Shown here: positions 8,832-16,654 of the stretch, one piece after another | Position numbering within the stretch: the first letter of the stretch is position 1 | How the letters are laid out: every line of letters begins with the position of its first letter | NCBI GenBank assembly: GCA_026991755.1 | Contig: JALXAX010000198.1 | Coordinates: 1 to 34,121 of the forward strand | Length of the DNA stretch: 34,121 bases | Direction of reading: 5' to 3' | From: Thiotrichaceae bacterium | Lineage (GTDB): Bacteria > Pseudomonadota > Gammaproteobacteria > Thiotrichales > Thiotrichaceae | The notes under the pieces: generated by a model | The model's database searches: none | What the model was told of the DNA's origin: nothing | What the model saw: only the letters and a program-made list of their open reading frames with translations | Made by a program: the position numbers and the translations under genes

Positions 8832-9359
8832 CTAACCTTGGCTATTTTGGTTGTCATGAATCTGGTTGATTTTATACTGAAAGTAAATGGCATTGAAAAA
8901 GAAAGTCATAATACCGCCTAACCAAAGTTGATCACCTTTTTTTGCATTGGTAAGCATGTTAAGACGATTACGAAACTTGAAAATCCATGTCAAATAAACA
9001 ACCATGTAAATAATCATAAACACCAACATGACTAGCGTAACAACTTGAAGTGCCGAACTATCAACAAAGTTGGGGAGATATGAAAATACAGTATAAATAA
9101 GCCCGGTTGCGATAACAGTGTTAGTCAATAAAGAGGATATTTTATTTTCGTCAGACAACTCTGTATTAATGTTTTTACCACGTGTGAACATCCAGTAATA
9201 TAGATAGATGCCACCCGTAATTAGCGTTAAGCCAAAAACACCCCAAGCAGTGAAACGTTTAAAAGCATTAATAAAGGATAGTCGTCCCGCTGTTACTTCA
9301 GGTTCGAGATTAGAACTAGGAGCTGCATAAGGGTTGGTAGTCTCAGTGTGTTCGGTCAT
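8832..9359 (-). CDS. DUF4234-like integral membrane protein
   Basis: A 175-residue protein with a soluble N-terminal tail containing NPYAAP (about residues 10-15), followed by about four hydrophobic segments. The first begins WGVFGLTLITGGIYLYYWMF, resembling the DUF4234 helix pattern. The others lie near residues 80-95, 100-125 and 145-160. No catalytic motif is visible and function is unknown. The ATG at 9359 has the Shine-Dalgarno AAGGAAT. The gene is not obviously in an operon; 174 bp without recognisable features separate it from the peroxiredoxin gene. Confidence 0.55.
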   Translation of the reverse strand: MTEHTETTNPYAAPSSNLEPEVTAGRLSFINAFKRFTAWGVFGLTLITGGIYLYYWMFTRGKNINTELSDENKISSLLTNTVIATGLIYTVFSYLPNFVDSSALQVVTLVMLVFMIIYMVVYLTWIFKFRNRLNMLTNAKKGDQLWLGGIMTFFFNAIYFQYKINQIHDNQNSQG

Positions 9360-9533
9360 TTTTATTCCTTGGTTATGATTGTAATTGTTAGGAAGTTTAG
9401 AAATAAGCTAAGATCCAATAATATATCTAGGGGAATTTATATAGCCTGAATGCAATGACTTATTCTTAAATTGAACAACTAGATACACCTACCATCATAG
9501 TGTTTAAATTTACCATCTTGCCGTGTGATTAAG

Positions 9534-10055
9534 CTACTTACTCTGCAACACTTTTAAGTCTTTCAATATTTCCGCCACATGCTGCTTTGGATTCACGCTA
9601 CGATAAATTTTCGCTACCTTTCCTTGCGGATCAATAATAAAACTATGACGCTTGGCAATTTTCATAATAAACAGGTTCATCAAAGAACCATATTGTTTGG
9701 CGACTTTGCCACCTTTATCCGCTAATAAAGTAAAGGGAAGTTTATGTTTACTGGCAAACTCTGTATGGCTTTCCTCATTATCAACGCTCACGCCCCACAC
9801 AGCCGTATTACTGGCTTGTATAGCTACGATATTATCCCGAAAACTACAGGCTTCTGCGGTACAGCCGGGTGTTTCATCTTTAGGGTAGAAATACAAAACT
9901 AGCCATTTACCCTTCATGTCACTTAATGCTTTGGGCTTTTGATTCTGATCATTCAAGGTGAAATCAGGGGCAGCTTGCCCTACCTCTAGATCGCGAGCTG
10001 TAGCTGTTTGTGTCATTAGACATAATCCTATTATTACCACTATTGCTTTCAACAT
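9534..10055 (-). CDS. exported PrxQ/BCP-type peroxiredoxin
   Basis: Thiol peroxidase of the atypical two-Cys PrxQ (BCP) class. The frame is open to 10130, but the Met at 10055 gives a clean signal peptide (MLKAIVVIIGLCLMTQTATA, residues 1-20), so I use that start. The 173-residue precursor has the active-site run YPKDETPGCTAEACSFRD, with peroxidatic Cys65 and resolving Cys70 (CX4C). Most BCP proteins are cytoplasmic; this one is predicted to be periplasmic. It lies 40 bp downstream of the DUF1287 gene and 10.9-12.1 kb dacB, so it is probably part of an envelope gene cluster. Confidence 0.85.
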   Translation of the reverse strand: MLKAIVVIIGLCLMTQTATARDLEVGQAAPDFTLNDQNQKPKALSDMKGKWLVLYFYPKDETPGCTAEACSFRDNIVAIQASNTAVWGVSVDNEESHTEFASKHKLPFTLLADKGGKVAKQYGSLMNLFIMKIAKRHSFIIDPQGKVAKIYRSVNPKQHVAEILKDLKVLQSK

Positions 10056-10095
10056 CGGACAGTTTCCAACCTGTGGTTTACGTAAAAAGTGAACA

Positions 10096-10908
10096 TCAGA
10101 TTCCCTTCTCAAGTTCATCATTAGGAGCATCTGGAGAATAACGATAATGCCCTGTTATTTCGTAATCAAACAGCATATCGCCAAGCTCAGGACCTCGACC
10201 TATATTGTGGATGATTAGATGTCGAGACGGGTTTAAGTATGCACGCTCTTCCGCCACTATGCCAATATGCACCATTTTCTCGTTTAACTTCCAAGTGACA
10301 ATATCACCGGGCACATAGTCTTGTGCCCTATCACTTACTGGCAACGATGCGCCATGACGCTCAAAGAAGACCCGTAAGTTAGGCACACGACGATGGTCTA
10401 TATTGGCATCAGGGCGTGATAACCCCCAGCGTTTGTGATTGGGGTAACGATTAAAATGCTGACGAATATCCTCATGAACTAGCTGTTGTAAATCGACACC
10501 TAGCTCACGATACGAGCGAATCACCACATCGGTACAAACACCAATGCCATCAGGGACATCTCCCATGGGGTAACCTATTTTAAGATAGCGCCCGTCATAT
10601 CGAACTTGATGAGTGGTTCTTTCTAAGGCTGCCTGTGCTAGCTTTTCAGAGAAAGTATATTCTCTTGGGATGCGCTCCAAGGGTTCAGATTCACTAGGCG
10701 CGTCAGGTGGTAACGGGGTTTGCGAGACTTGAGAGCTTACTGGATTTTCATTATCTCTCGTCTGTTTAGATTCTGGTTCTGTTGATGAGTCTATCGAAAC
10801 TTCAGAAGGCTGTTTTCTTTCACAATTAGATAGTGTAGTAAAAGCTACGATACTAATGAACAGCACCATACCAATAGTTAATAAAACACGAGTAGTTATT
10901 GAAGGCAT
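10096..10908 (-). CDS. DUF1287 family exported protein
   Basis: A 270-residue protein with an N-terminal hydrophobic segment (residues 6-27). It could be an anchor or an atypical lipoprotein signal (TLSNC). A Ser/Glu/Pro-rich linker follows to about residue 80. The DUF1287 domain (about 90-262) has YPMGDVPDGIGVCTDVVIRS, RRVPNLRVFFERHG, PGDIVTWKL and HIGIVAEE. This fold belongs to the NlpC/P60 superfamily: the Cys in GVCTDV and the His in HIGIV fit a Cys-His catalytic pair. The substrate is unknown and may be a cell-wall peptide. It is tightly packed between dacB (35 bp) and the peroxiredoxin gene. Confidence 0.8.
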   Translation of the reverse strand: MPSITTRVLLTIGMVLFISIVAFTTLSNCERKQPSEVSIDSSTEPESKQTRDNENPVSSQVSQTPLPPDAPSESEPLERIPREYTFSEKLAQAALERTTHQVRYDGRYLKIGYPMGDVPDGIGVCTDVVIRSYRELGVDLQQLVHEDIRQHFNRYPNHKRWGLSRPDANIDHRRVPNLRVFFERHGASLPVSDRAQDYVPGDIVTWKLNEKMVHIGIVAEERAYLNPSRHLIIHNIGRGPELGDMLFDYEITGHYRYSPDAPNDELEKGI

Positions 10909-10943
10909 AAAGTAATGAAACTCGGCAAAGAGAAGCCATAACC

Positions 10944-12125
10944 TTACTTTCTAGCAAGCTCTCTGGCTATTCTATTTCTGAACTTATAGGGTACTCCCTG
11001 ATTCATCATCAGTGCAAATGGTTTAATTTGCCCGTTTTTTTCAACATATCCTGCTAAAGTACTCACTTTATTTAAGGTACCCGACTTGGCATAAACACCC
11101 TGCTCTATTTGTGGTAATAAATACTTCCAGCGTTTAAATGATTGCAGTAAGTCAACAAGTTGCCTGGGCGACAAACGATTACCACGTGATAAGCCTGCAC
11201 CATCTTTCATGGTAAAGTTGCTCCAATGAAAATGACGCGCCAGCTTGTCTTGCATATAGCGCTGTACATCCCTCGCATTAGCAGGGCTTGCGTACTCTTC
11301 AGCACTCATCATGAGTACCAGTTGGTTTGCGATGAAATTGGTAGAATACTTCATCATCGGACGGATCATTTCGCCCAATGTTTTGCTATTGTGGTGCGTA
11401 TAAACAGGCCGTCCAACAAGATGATTGCTGCCAATAATTTTGCTGCCTACTTGCACCCCGTTTCTTTTTAAAAAAGCAAATAACAACTCACCAAAGTACT
11501 GTTCCGCTTTTCGAGGATTACGACCAGTGTTAACTCTTAACTTGCCACGTTTAAACCGCTTTGACATACTTTTTGCGTAAGGCGTCAGAGGTGTTTGGGA
11601 TTCAGCTGAAACCACCTTACCATTGACCTTTTTTATATTCACCGTATTAAAGTTAGCCGCTATCGCAGAAGGCACTGCATCGTATGGGTTATTGGTACGC
11701 CCTGTACCTGGCATGACTAGGTTCTGTTGAAATAAAGAAGTATCCAGCCCTATTCTATTTACTTGCGTGATACCTTTCAGCTTGAGATTTTTTGCTATTT
11801 TATCCAGTTCTTCTGATACCAAAAAGGGATCACCGCTACCCTTTACCCACAATGTCTTTGTCGTATCATCGAAGTAAAAAGGAGTTTGGAAGCGATAATT
11901 TTCACCCCAACGACTAAGAGCAAGCCATGCTGTTACTAGTTTGGTAGTAGATGCAGGGATATAAGCTTTGTCGGCATGATCAGAAATAATAGCTTGACCT
12001 TGGCTGTCCAGCATTAATAAGCCTGCGTTTTTTAACTGGGAAAAGCGTGATAATGCGTTACTGGCTAGTGCGACAGATGGGTTGATAATAGTCGCTAAGA
12101 AGAGACAAAAGAGGATGTTTTTCAT
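10944..12125 (-). CDS. dacB: PBP4-type D-alanyl-D-alanine carboxypeptidase/endopeptidase
   Basis: A serine penicillin-binding protein of the S13 (DacB/PBP4) family that trims peptidoglycan peptides in the periplasm. The signal peptide is about residues 1-22. Active-site motifs in order are STTK (Ser59-Lys62), YSTN (SxN motif, mid-protein) and KSGT (KTG-box variant) near the C-terminus. At 393 residues it is shorter than E. coli DacB (477), which suggests smaller inserted domains. GAGLSRGNRLSPRQLVDLL is typical of S13. The start codon follows a hairpin-rich region at 12140-12276. Confidence 0.9.
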   Translation of the reverse strand: MKNILFCLFLATIINPSVALASNALSRFSQLKNAGLLMLDSQGQAIISDHADKAYIPASTTKLVTAWLALSRWGENYRFQTPFYFDDTTKTLWVKGSGDPFLVSEELDKIAKNLKLKGITQVNRIGLDTSLFQQNLVMPGTGRTNNPYDAVPSAIAANFNTVNIKKVNGKVVSAESQTPLTPYAKSMSKRFKRGKLRVNTGRNPRKAEQYFGELLFAFLKRNGVQVGSKIIGSNHLVGRPVYTHHNSKTLGEMIRPMMKYSTNFIANQLVLMMSAEEYASPANARDVQRYMQDKLARHFHWSNFTMKDGAGLSRGNRLSPRQLVDLLQSFKRWKYLLPQIEQGVYAKSGTLNKVSTLAGYVEKNGQIKPFALMMNQGVPYKFRNRIARELARK

Positions 12126-12139
12126 GATTATTTTTCTCT

Positions 12140-12162
12140 GAGACTTTTACATACAAAGTCTC
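12140..12162. repeat. short hairpin upstream of dacB
   Basis: GAGACTTT and AAAGTCTC (8-bp arms, 7-nt loop) with ATTTTT directly after on the plus strand. It resembles an intrinsic terminator facing plus, yet no plus-strand gene ends here. It could instead structure the dacB 5' leader. Confidence 0.35.
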
Positions 12163-12165
12163 ATT

Positions 12166-12204
12166 TTTAGATTAGTAAGCTCCTAATAGCCAGACTAATC
12201 TAAA
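12166..12204. repeat. 11-bp inverted repeat upstream of dacB
   Basis: TTTAGATTAGT at 12166-12176 and ACTAATCTAAA at 12194-12204 are perfect inverted copies with a 17-nt loop. They lie between dacB and the repeat cluster at 12253-12439. Confidence 0.45.
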
Positions 12205-12252
12205 GCGGGTTGATCTGTAAATAGTTACTGACGATCAGACTACTTTGTCATG

Positions 12253-12276
12253 AAACCTAAGTTGATGGAGTACTAG
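12253..12276. repeat. solo terminal repeat of the 24.0-kb palindromic element
   Basis: Read on the minus strand this is CTAGTACTCCATCAACTTAG followed by GTTT. It matches the left end of the element at 24013-24281 with one difference. It abuts a TAGTACAT-family element here, exactly as it does at 24.0 kb. Confidence 0.6.
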
Positions 12277-12439
12277 TACATCAACCAGTTCAAAAATGAC
12301 TATATCTGCAAAAGTTAACAGGTAGGTTGGTGCTGAGGCACGAAGCCCAACACACAGCTTTGTTGGGGTTCCTTCGTCACCGCCAACCTACAACCTTGTC
12401 TTTCAATATACCGATACTTTTTAACTGGTTAATGTACTA
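12274..12439. mobile_element. MITE-like palindromic element, TAGTACAT family copy 2
   Basis: Outer inverted repeats are TAGTACATCAACCAGTT at 12274 and AACTGGTTAATGTACTA ending at 12439. The inner palindrome is GTAGGTTGGTGCTGAGGCAC ... GTCACCGCCAACCTAC. The interior is nearly the reverse complement of copy 1. The right end overlaps the stop codon (12437-12439) of the GH84 gene. Confidence 0.75.
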
Positions 12440-13516
12440 GCCCGTTAAACATGAAGAATCAAATGTATACCCGCCACTTAGCCAGTCAATGATCTCTTTT
12501 GCATATGGTTCACTACGATCAGTAAATTTTGCATACTTCTCAATAAGTCGTCTGCTTTCGTTTGGGGTGATGTTATCCAAACCTTGCGTATGAAAAGTCT
12601 CAATATCTGCTAACAATTGTTCAGAAAAACTGTCCCCACATAAACTAGTTACTGATTCTCTAAGGATTACATCCTGATTATAGCCATCAGCTAGTGCGTA
12701 GCTTTGAGGTAAAGAAGCCAGAGGAATACGTGATAACCACGGTTGATTCATCGGGTTAGCGGCATGGCCTGTTGTTAACCCTGCCAGAGACGCAGGTCTA
12801 TTTTCGAAAGCCTTAAGGTGTAAGTGTTTGGAAATCTTCGCCCCATCGTTTACGGGGTAGTTATCCCAAAGAAAAGGTTTACGTCCAAATAGCGCTATTA
12901 CCTCTTCTATATGGGATTTAGTATAGGAACTTGAGCAAATATCTTCTCCGGTCCAGAAAATATCCACCTCTTCTGGAAGCGCTTTACCCAAGTCTTGCCA
13001 ATAGTTTTTAGGCATAGTGCCAAACAGTTTTTCCAATATGGGAGTAAATGAATAATAGGTCGGACACATGATGACTTTCTTTGCTGTCGTTTGCGCAAGT
13101 ACATCTTCCGTGATGGCTACCTGTGTCTCTACTAATGCAGGTAAATCACCTTGCATATCATCGAACAGTAAACACAATATATCGACGCCCAGATCGTTTA
13201 AACGCTCTATTTTGTTCTGTAACTTTTGCTTAGCTAGCTGATTATAATCTTTGTAAAGCTCAAAAGGGCTTAAGCCAATGCCGAAATCCACACCTAGATT
13301 TTGATAGTGCTGAACCAGCTTTTTTAGTTTGGTAGTAGTTTCTTCAGGCCAGTCGCTTTGCCATGATTTGCGCAGATAAGGATCACTTTTTGGAGCATAG
13401 ATGTAGAAGTGGTAACCCTGCTCTTTTAGGAACTGTGCATAGCCCATTCGCTCTGCGAACGTCCAACTACGCCCGTAGAAGCCTTCGATAATGCCTAGAT
13501 AAGGTGATTGTTGCAT
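12437..13516 (-). CDS. GH84-type beta-N-acetylglucosaminidase-like protein
   Basis: Resembles the glycoside hydrolase 84 (O-GlcNAcase/hyaluronidase-like) catalytic barrel. The N-terminal motif is YLGIIEGFYGRSW. The paired carboxylates LLFDDMQ (Asp119-Asp120 from this start) correspond to the acid/base and polarising Asp pair of substrate-assisted GH84 enzymes. FWTGEDICSS, LWDNYPVNDG and GLTTGHAANPMNQPW are also family-like. No signal peptide is visible, so it is probably cytoplasmic. I use the Met at 13516. The frame continues to 13561, but those 15 codons run through a hairpin repeat. The stop codon is supplied by a palindromic element, so the last residues may not be ancestral. The substrate is uncertain. 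Confidence 0.8.
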   Translation of the reverse strand: MQQSPYLGIIEGFYGRSWTFAERMGYAQFLKEQGYHFYIYAPKSDPYLRKSWQSDWPEETTTKLKKLVQHYQNLGVDFGIGLSPFELYKDYNQLAKQKLQNKIERLNDLGVDILCLLFDDMQGDLPALVETQVAITEDVLAQTTAKKVIMCPTYYSFTPILEKLFGTMPKNYWQDLGKALPEEVDIFWTGEDICSSSYTKSHIEEVIALFGRKPFLWDNYPVNDGAKISKHLHLKAFENRPASLAGLTTGHAANPMNQPWLSRIPLASLPQSYALADGYNQDVILRESVTSLCGDSFSEQLLADIETFHTQGLDNITPNESRRLIEKYAKFTDRSEPYAKEIIDWLSGGYTFDSSCLTG

Positions 13517-13533
13517 ATTTATGAATGCTGTTT

Positions 13534-13566
13534 GTAGGGTGGATGCGTTGCACTTATCCATCCTAC
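13534..13566. repeat. GTAGGGTGGAT hairpin between ybiT and the GH84 gene
   Basis: GTAGGGTGGAT (13534-13544) is inverted as ATCCATCCTAC (13556-13566), one mismatch, 11-nt loop. It lies just 3' of ybiT on the transcribed strand but lacks a T-run. The alternative ATG at 13561 for the next gene falls inside this stem, which argues against that start. Confidence 0.55.
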
Positions 13567-13580
13567 CACAGCATTAGAGA

Positions 13581-15164
13581 CTATTCCTGACTAGCTAAGT
13601 AATCCTCATAAGTACCCATATATTGAGTAGCTCCATTTTCAGATAACTCAATAATCTGTGTCGCTAATGAAGATACAAACTCACGGTCATGGCTGACGAA
13701 AAACAACGTTCCTGGGTAATTTTCTAACGCCAAGTTAAGCGACTCGATAGATTCCATATCCAAGTGATTAGTCGGCTCATCCATTAGCATAATATTTGGC
13801 TTTTGAAGCATTAGCTTACCGAACAGCATACGTCCCTGCTCACCACCAGAGATCACTTTTACCGACTTTTCACTTTGTGGTTTCGAGAACAATAAACGAC
13901 CTAATGTGCCACGTATCTCTTGTTCATCATCACCTTTTCCACGCCATTGATCCATCCAGTCAAACAGGCTCATGTCCTCTTCAAAATCATCCGCATGATC
14001 CTGAGCGTAATAGCCCAAGCTAGCATTTTCAGACCATTTAACCGTCCCGCTATCGGGTTGAAGTTCTCTTGCCAAACACTTTAGCAATGTCGTTTTACCG
14101 ATACCATTCGGACCAATAATAGCGATACGCTCACCTACTTTAACCATCATATCCAAATCACGGAATAGTGGTTTGTCATAGCTTTTGCTTAATCCCTTAA
14201 CTTCTAGTGGGTGGCGATTAAGTTCTTTATTTTGCTCAAAACGAATATAAGGATTAACACGACTTGATGGTTTGATATCAACCAGTTTAATCTTATCTAG
14301 CTGCTTAGCTCTAGAGGTTGCCTGTTTAGCTTTTGATGCATTTGCCGAGAAACGACTAACGAAGGCTTGTAACTCAGCCATCTTTGCTTTCTTTTTGGCG
14401 TTCTCATTTTGCATTTGCTCGCGCGCTTGCGTCGAAGCCGTCATGTATTCGTCATAGTTGCCTGGGAACATTTTGATTTCGCCATAATCCAGGTCAGCCA
14501 TATGCGTACATACACTATTTAAAAAGTGTCTATCGTGAGAGATAATAACCATGGTGCTCTTGCGATCAGCAATGATCTTTTCTAACCAGCGAATCGTATT
14601 GATATCCAAGTTGTTGGTTGGCTCATCAAGCAGCATGATATCGGGATCAGCGAACAATACTTGCGCCAATAGCACACGTAGTTTCCAACCAGGCGCCACC
14701 TCACTCATAGGGCCAAAATGTTGTGATTCAGGGATTTCTAGCCCTAATAGCAACTCACCTGCACGCGACTCAGCGGTATAACCATCCATTTCTCCAAACT
14801 CGATTTCCAGGTCAGCTACTTTAATGCCATCTTCTTCCGACATTTCAGCTAGACCATAGATACGATCACGTTCTGCTTTGATATCCCATAGCTCTTTGTT
14901 GCCCATAATGACGGTATCAATAACGCTATATTCTTCATAAGCGAATTGATCCTGCCCTAACGTGCCTACGCGGATATCTTGATCAACCGATACGTTTCCT
15001 GCTGTGGGTGTTAGCTCACCACTGAGGATTTTCATGAAAGTAGATTTGCCTGAGCCGTTAGCTCCTATCAAACCATAGCGATTGCCATTGCCAAACTTGA
15101 TAGATACATTTTCAAAAAGAGGCTTGTCGCCAAACTGCATGGTGACACTAGATGCTGAAATCAA
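13581..15164 (-). CDS. ybiT: ABC-F ATPase YbiT (TTG start)
   Basis: A 527-residue ABC-F protein with two ATPase domains and no membrane part. ABC-F proteins act on the ribosome, near the E site, during stalled or specialised translation. It follows E. coli YbiT almost motif by motif: [18 protein letters not shown], first Walker A GANGSGKS, signature [23 protein letters not shown], the inter-domain linker [20 protein letters not shown], second Walker A GPNGIGKT, signature ISGGEQGRM and [15 protein letters not shown]. The only in-frame start giving a full-length N-terminus is TTG at 15164; the next Met (in VTMQF) would remove the first beta strand. Confidence 0.93.
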   Translation of the reverse strand: MISASSVTMQFGDKPLFENVSIKFGNGNRYGLIGANGSGKSTFMKILSGELTPTAGNVSVDQDIRVGTLGQDQFAYEEYSVIDTVIMGNKELWDIKAERDRIYGLAEMSEEDGIKVADLEIEFGEMDGYTAESRAGELLLGLEIPESQHFGPMSEVAPGWKLRVLLAQVLFADPDIMLLDEPTNNLDINTIRWLEKIIADRKSTMVIISHDRHFLNSVCTHMADLDYGEIKMFPGNYDEYMTASTQAREQMQNENAKKKAKMAELQAFVSRFSANASKAKQATSRAKQLDKIKLVDIKPSSRVNPYIRFEQNKELNRHPLEVKGLSKSYDKPLFRDLDMMVKVGERIAIIGPNGIGKTTLLKCLARELQPDSGTVKWSENASLGYYAQDHADDFEEDMSLFDWMDQWRGKGDDEQEIRGTLGRLLFSKPQSEKSVKVISGGEQGRMLFGKLMLQKPNIMLMDEPTNHLDMESIESLNLALENYPGTLFFVSHDREFVSSLATQIIELSENGATQYMGTYEDYLASQE

Positions 15165-15217
15165 AACGATATTCCCATTAAATGAGTGGATAAGAAAAAG
15201 GTTAACCTATCCTTGAT

Positions 15218-15376
15218 GAGACCTTTGCATGAAAGGATGGCGAGAGAAAAATGAGCATAATTTCATCTATTTTTGCTAAAAAAGAGGGTAATAGCCGAGC
15301 TATTGGCCGAATTTTTAGCAGAAATAGAGGGAATTTAAGCCATTTTAATCCGTCATATCTTTCGTGCAAAGGTCTC
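15218..15376. mobile_element. 159-bp MITE-like element with IS5-like ends
   Basis: Terminal inverted repeats are GAGACCTTTGCATGAAAG at 15218 and CTTTCGTGCAAAGGTCTC ending at 15376. The interior is also self-complementary (TTTTTGCTAAAAA and TTTTTAGCAGAAA around TAATAGCCGAGCTATTGG). GAGACCTTTGCA ends are, from memory, typical of IS5-family elements, so this may be a derivative of one. I see no convincing target duplication. Confidence 0.65.
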
Positions 15377-15554
15377 TTAATGTGATAAGAGGTTAAAATT
15401 CTTGTGGGGCGTATTATAGAAACATCACAGGGCTAATCAAGTAATCATATGCATTCTTACTGTAATACACCTCTCAAAGGAGGAATATCTGCACTTTAGG
15501 ATCAATTATCAGCCAACTCGTCTTATTCAAAGATTCTTTTATGGAAACTCTTGA
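15377..15554. other. intergenic stretch without recognised features
   Basis: AT-rich DNA between the IS5-like element and the palindromic relative at 15555. No ORF with a plausible start and no clear promoter or terminator was seen. The gene-free region 15165-15725 therefore holds two palindromic elements and this spacer. Confidence 0.5.
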
Positions 15555-15691
15555 ATAATCTGATCAGAATTTCTATGGGATATAATCTGTCAGGTTTTTG
15601 ATAGAAAAATTAACAATAGCCGTAGGTATTAGCGAAAATATAGCAGATTCTAGCCTCAGAAAAACGAATCATGAGTTGTTCAGCTTCCTTA
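15555..15691. repeat. diverged relative of the recA-upstream palindromic element
   Basis: The core TTTTTGATAGAAAAATTAAC, CAATAGCCGTAG and GCGAAAATATAGCA closely matches 6360-6425. It lacks the GGGTACC ends. On its right side it ends CAGCTTCCTTAAA (15681-15693), which recurs inverted at 16168-16180 on the other side of the potassium channel gene. Confidence 0.55.
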
Positions 15692-15725
15692 AAAACCTCA
15701 CCAATAATATCCTTTAAAACACTAC

Positions 15726-16151
15726 TCATCTAGCATTCCAATAGCGCTGCATCTCAACATACAAAAAAGAAGCCGTCCACGTAATAAGAACTAAGCCTGT
15801 AACGGCCTCAATCCCCACCAGAAAACGAAGCTCTCCATAAGGTGCAATATCTCCAAAACCCAGAGTGGTAAAGGTTGTAAAAGAAAAGTAAGCACTATCT
15901 ATAAGGCTGCCATTGTAGTTGCCTTCTAAATGCCCCCAGCCTTCATTTGAATGCATAAAGTAATACGCGATAGCAAAAACCCAAATTTCTACCACATGCG
16001 CGAGCAATGACCCAAACACGCCCAACACAATTCTAAAACGATGCTTAACTTTGATTTTTTGTATCGCTACTGTCATTTGAAACAAAGCTTCATAATGGAT
16101 CATCACTGTAATAGCAACGATAACGCTGTTAATTAATAAAGCAACAAACAT
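15726..16151 (-). CDS. two-TM potassium channel family protein
   Basis: A 141-residue inner-membrane protein of the Ion_trans_2 (pore-domain) family. The N-terminal hydrophobic segment (residues 1-25) may be an extra helix. A second spans about 45-66. A pore loop has the selectivity-filter variant TLGFGD (canonical TVGYG/TVGFGD), and a final helix LVGIEAVTGLVLITWTASFL follows. There is no RCK domain, so gating is not obvious. The gene is single, and lies between inverted copies of CAGCTTCCTTAAA. Confidence 0.85.
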   Translation of the reverse strand: MFVALLINSVIVAITVMIHYEALFQMTVAIQKIKVKHRFRIVLGVFGSLLAHVVEIWVFAIAYYFMHSNEGWGHLEGNYNGSLIDSAYFSFTTFTTLGFGDIAPYGELRFLVGIEAVTGLVLITWTASFLYVEMQRYWNAR

Positions 16152-16167
16152 GTTTAAATGACCTTGA

Positions 16168-16520
16168 TTTAAGGAAGCTGATTAAGCCTAGAATCCTCAG
16201 TTGGACGGCTTATAGAGTAATTCTTTTAGGCTGAGTGGCGTAGTAAAAAAAGGAGTTAATGGTTGATCCTTAATGAGTTTTTTTACATAGCCAATCAGTC
16301 TAAAAGGGTTGCTCTATAAGCTGTAGCGCCTTCACTCTAAGAGTGAAAATTAAAATAACTACTTATTAACAGTTTATCAATTACTTAATGATAGCTGAAA
16401 GCGGTCAACTGAGGAATCTAGGTTAAGTCTGATCGGAATTTCTGTGATGAGATTCTGATCAAGAATCTTCGACTAATTCTGTCAGAATATTGAGTAATAA
16501 TAGACTGGAAAATAGAATAT
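16168..16520. repeat. probable palindromic element split by a nested 236-bp MITE
   Basis: TTTAAGGAAGCTG (16168-16180) is the inverse of 15681-15693. Joining 16181-16186 to 16428 onward, with one TTAAG removed, gives AAGGAAGCTGATTAAG then TCTGATCGGAATTTCTGTG. This aligns loosely with the reversed right arm at 15691-15640. I infer an older element of that type into which the 236-bp element jumped. Its right boundary is not clear. Confidence 0.35.
16187..16422. mobile_element. 236-bp MITE, copy 1, TTAAG duplication
   Basis: Inverted ends CCTAGAATCCTCAGTTG (16187) and CAACTGAGGAATCTAGG (to 16422 with small differences), with an inner palindrome GGCTTATAGAG ... CTCTATAAGC. The flanking TTAAG (16182-16186 and 16423-16427) is a 5-bp target duplication. 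It is highly similar along its length to copy 2 at 20256-20491, and both are exactly 236 bp. It has no ORF. Confidence 0.88.
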
Positions 16521-16575
16521 GAAAAACAATGTATGGAAATATGCGATCGCATTGGGTGTTTTTATTTTATTCTGA
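16519..16575 (+). CDS. possible 18-residue peptide ORF
   Basis: ATG at 16519 reads MKNNVWKYAIALGVFILF then stop: a basic start followed by a hydrophobic stretch, like a tiny membrane peptide. No good Shine-Dalgarno precedes it (GGAAAATAGAAT). Chance is a fair alternative. Confidence 0.2.
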   Translation: MKNNVWKYAIALGVFILF

Positions 16576-16592
16576 GCCCATAAAACGTGTAA

Positions 16593-16623
16593 TGTGAGAG
16601 ACAGCCCCCCGATCTATCTCACA
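16593..16623 (-). terminator. candidate terminator after the minisatellite lipoprotein
   Basis: TGTGAGA (16593-16599) and TCTCACA (16617-16623) form a stem 32 bp beyond the stop of the lipoprotein gene on the minus strand. The following minus-strand DNA, TTACACGTTTTATGG, has only a weak T-tract. Confidence 0.4.
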
Positions 16624-16654
16624 CATTTAGCCCCTTTTAGATTTAATTTATACT

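Noticed and set aside
13517..13561. Upstream ATG at 13561 for the GH84 gene
   Set aside because: The added 15 residues are encoded by a dispersed hairpin repeat, and the GH84 domain begins right after the Met at 13516; I keep this only as an alternative.
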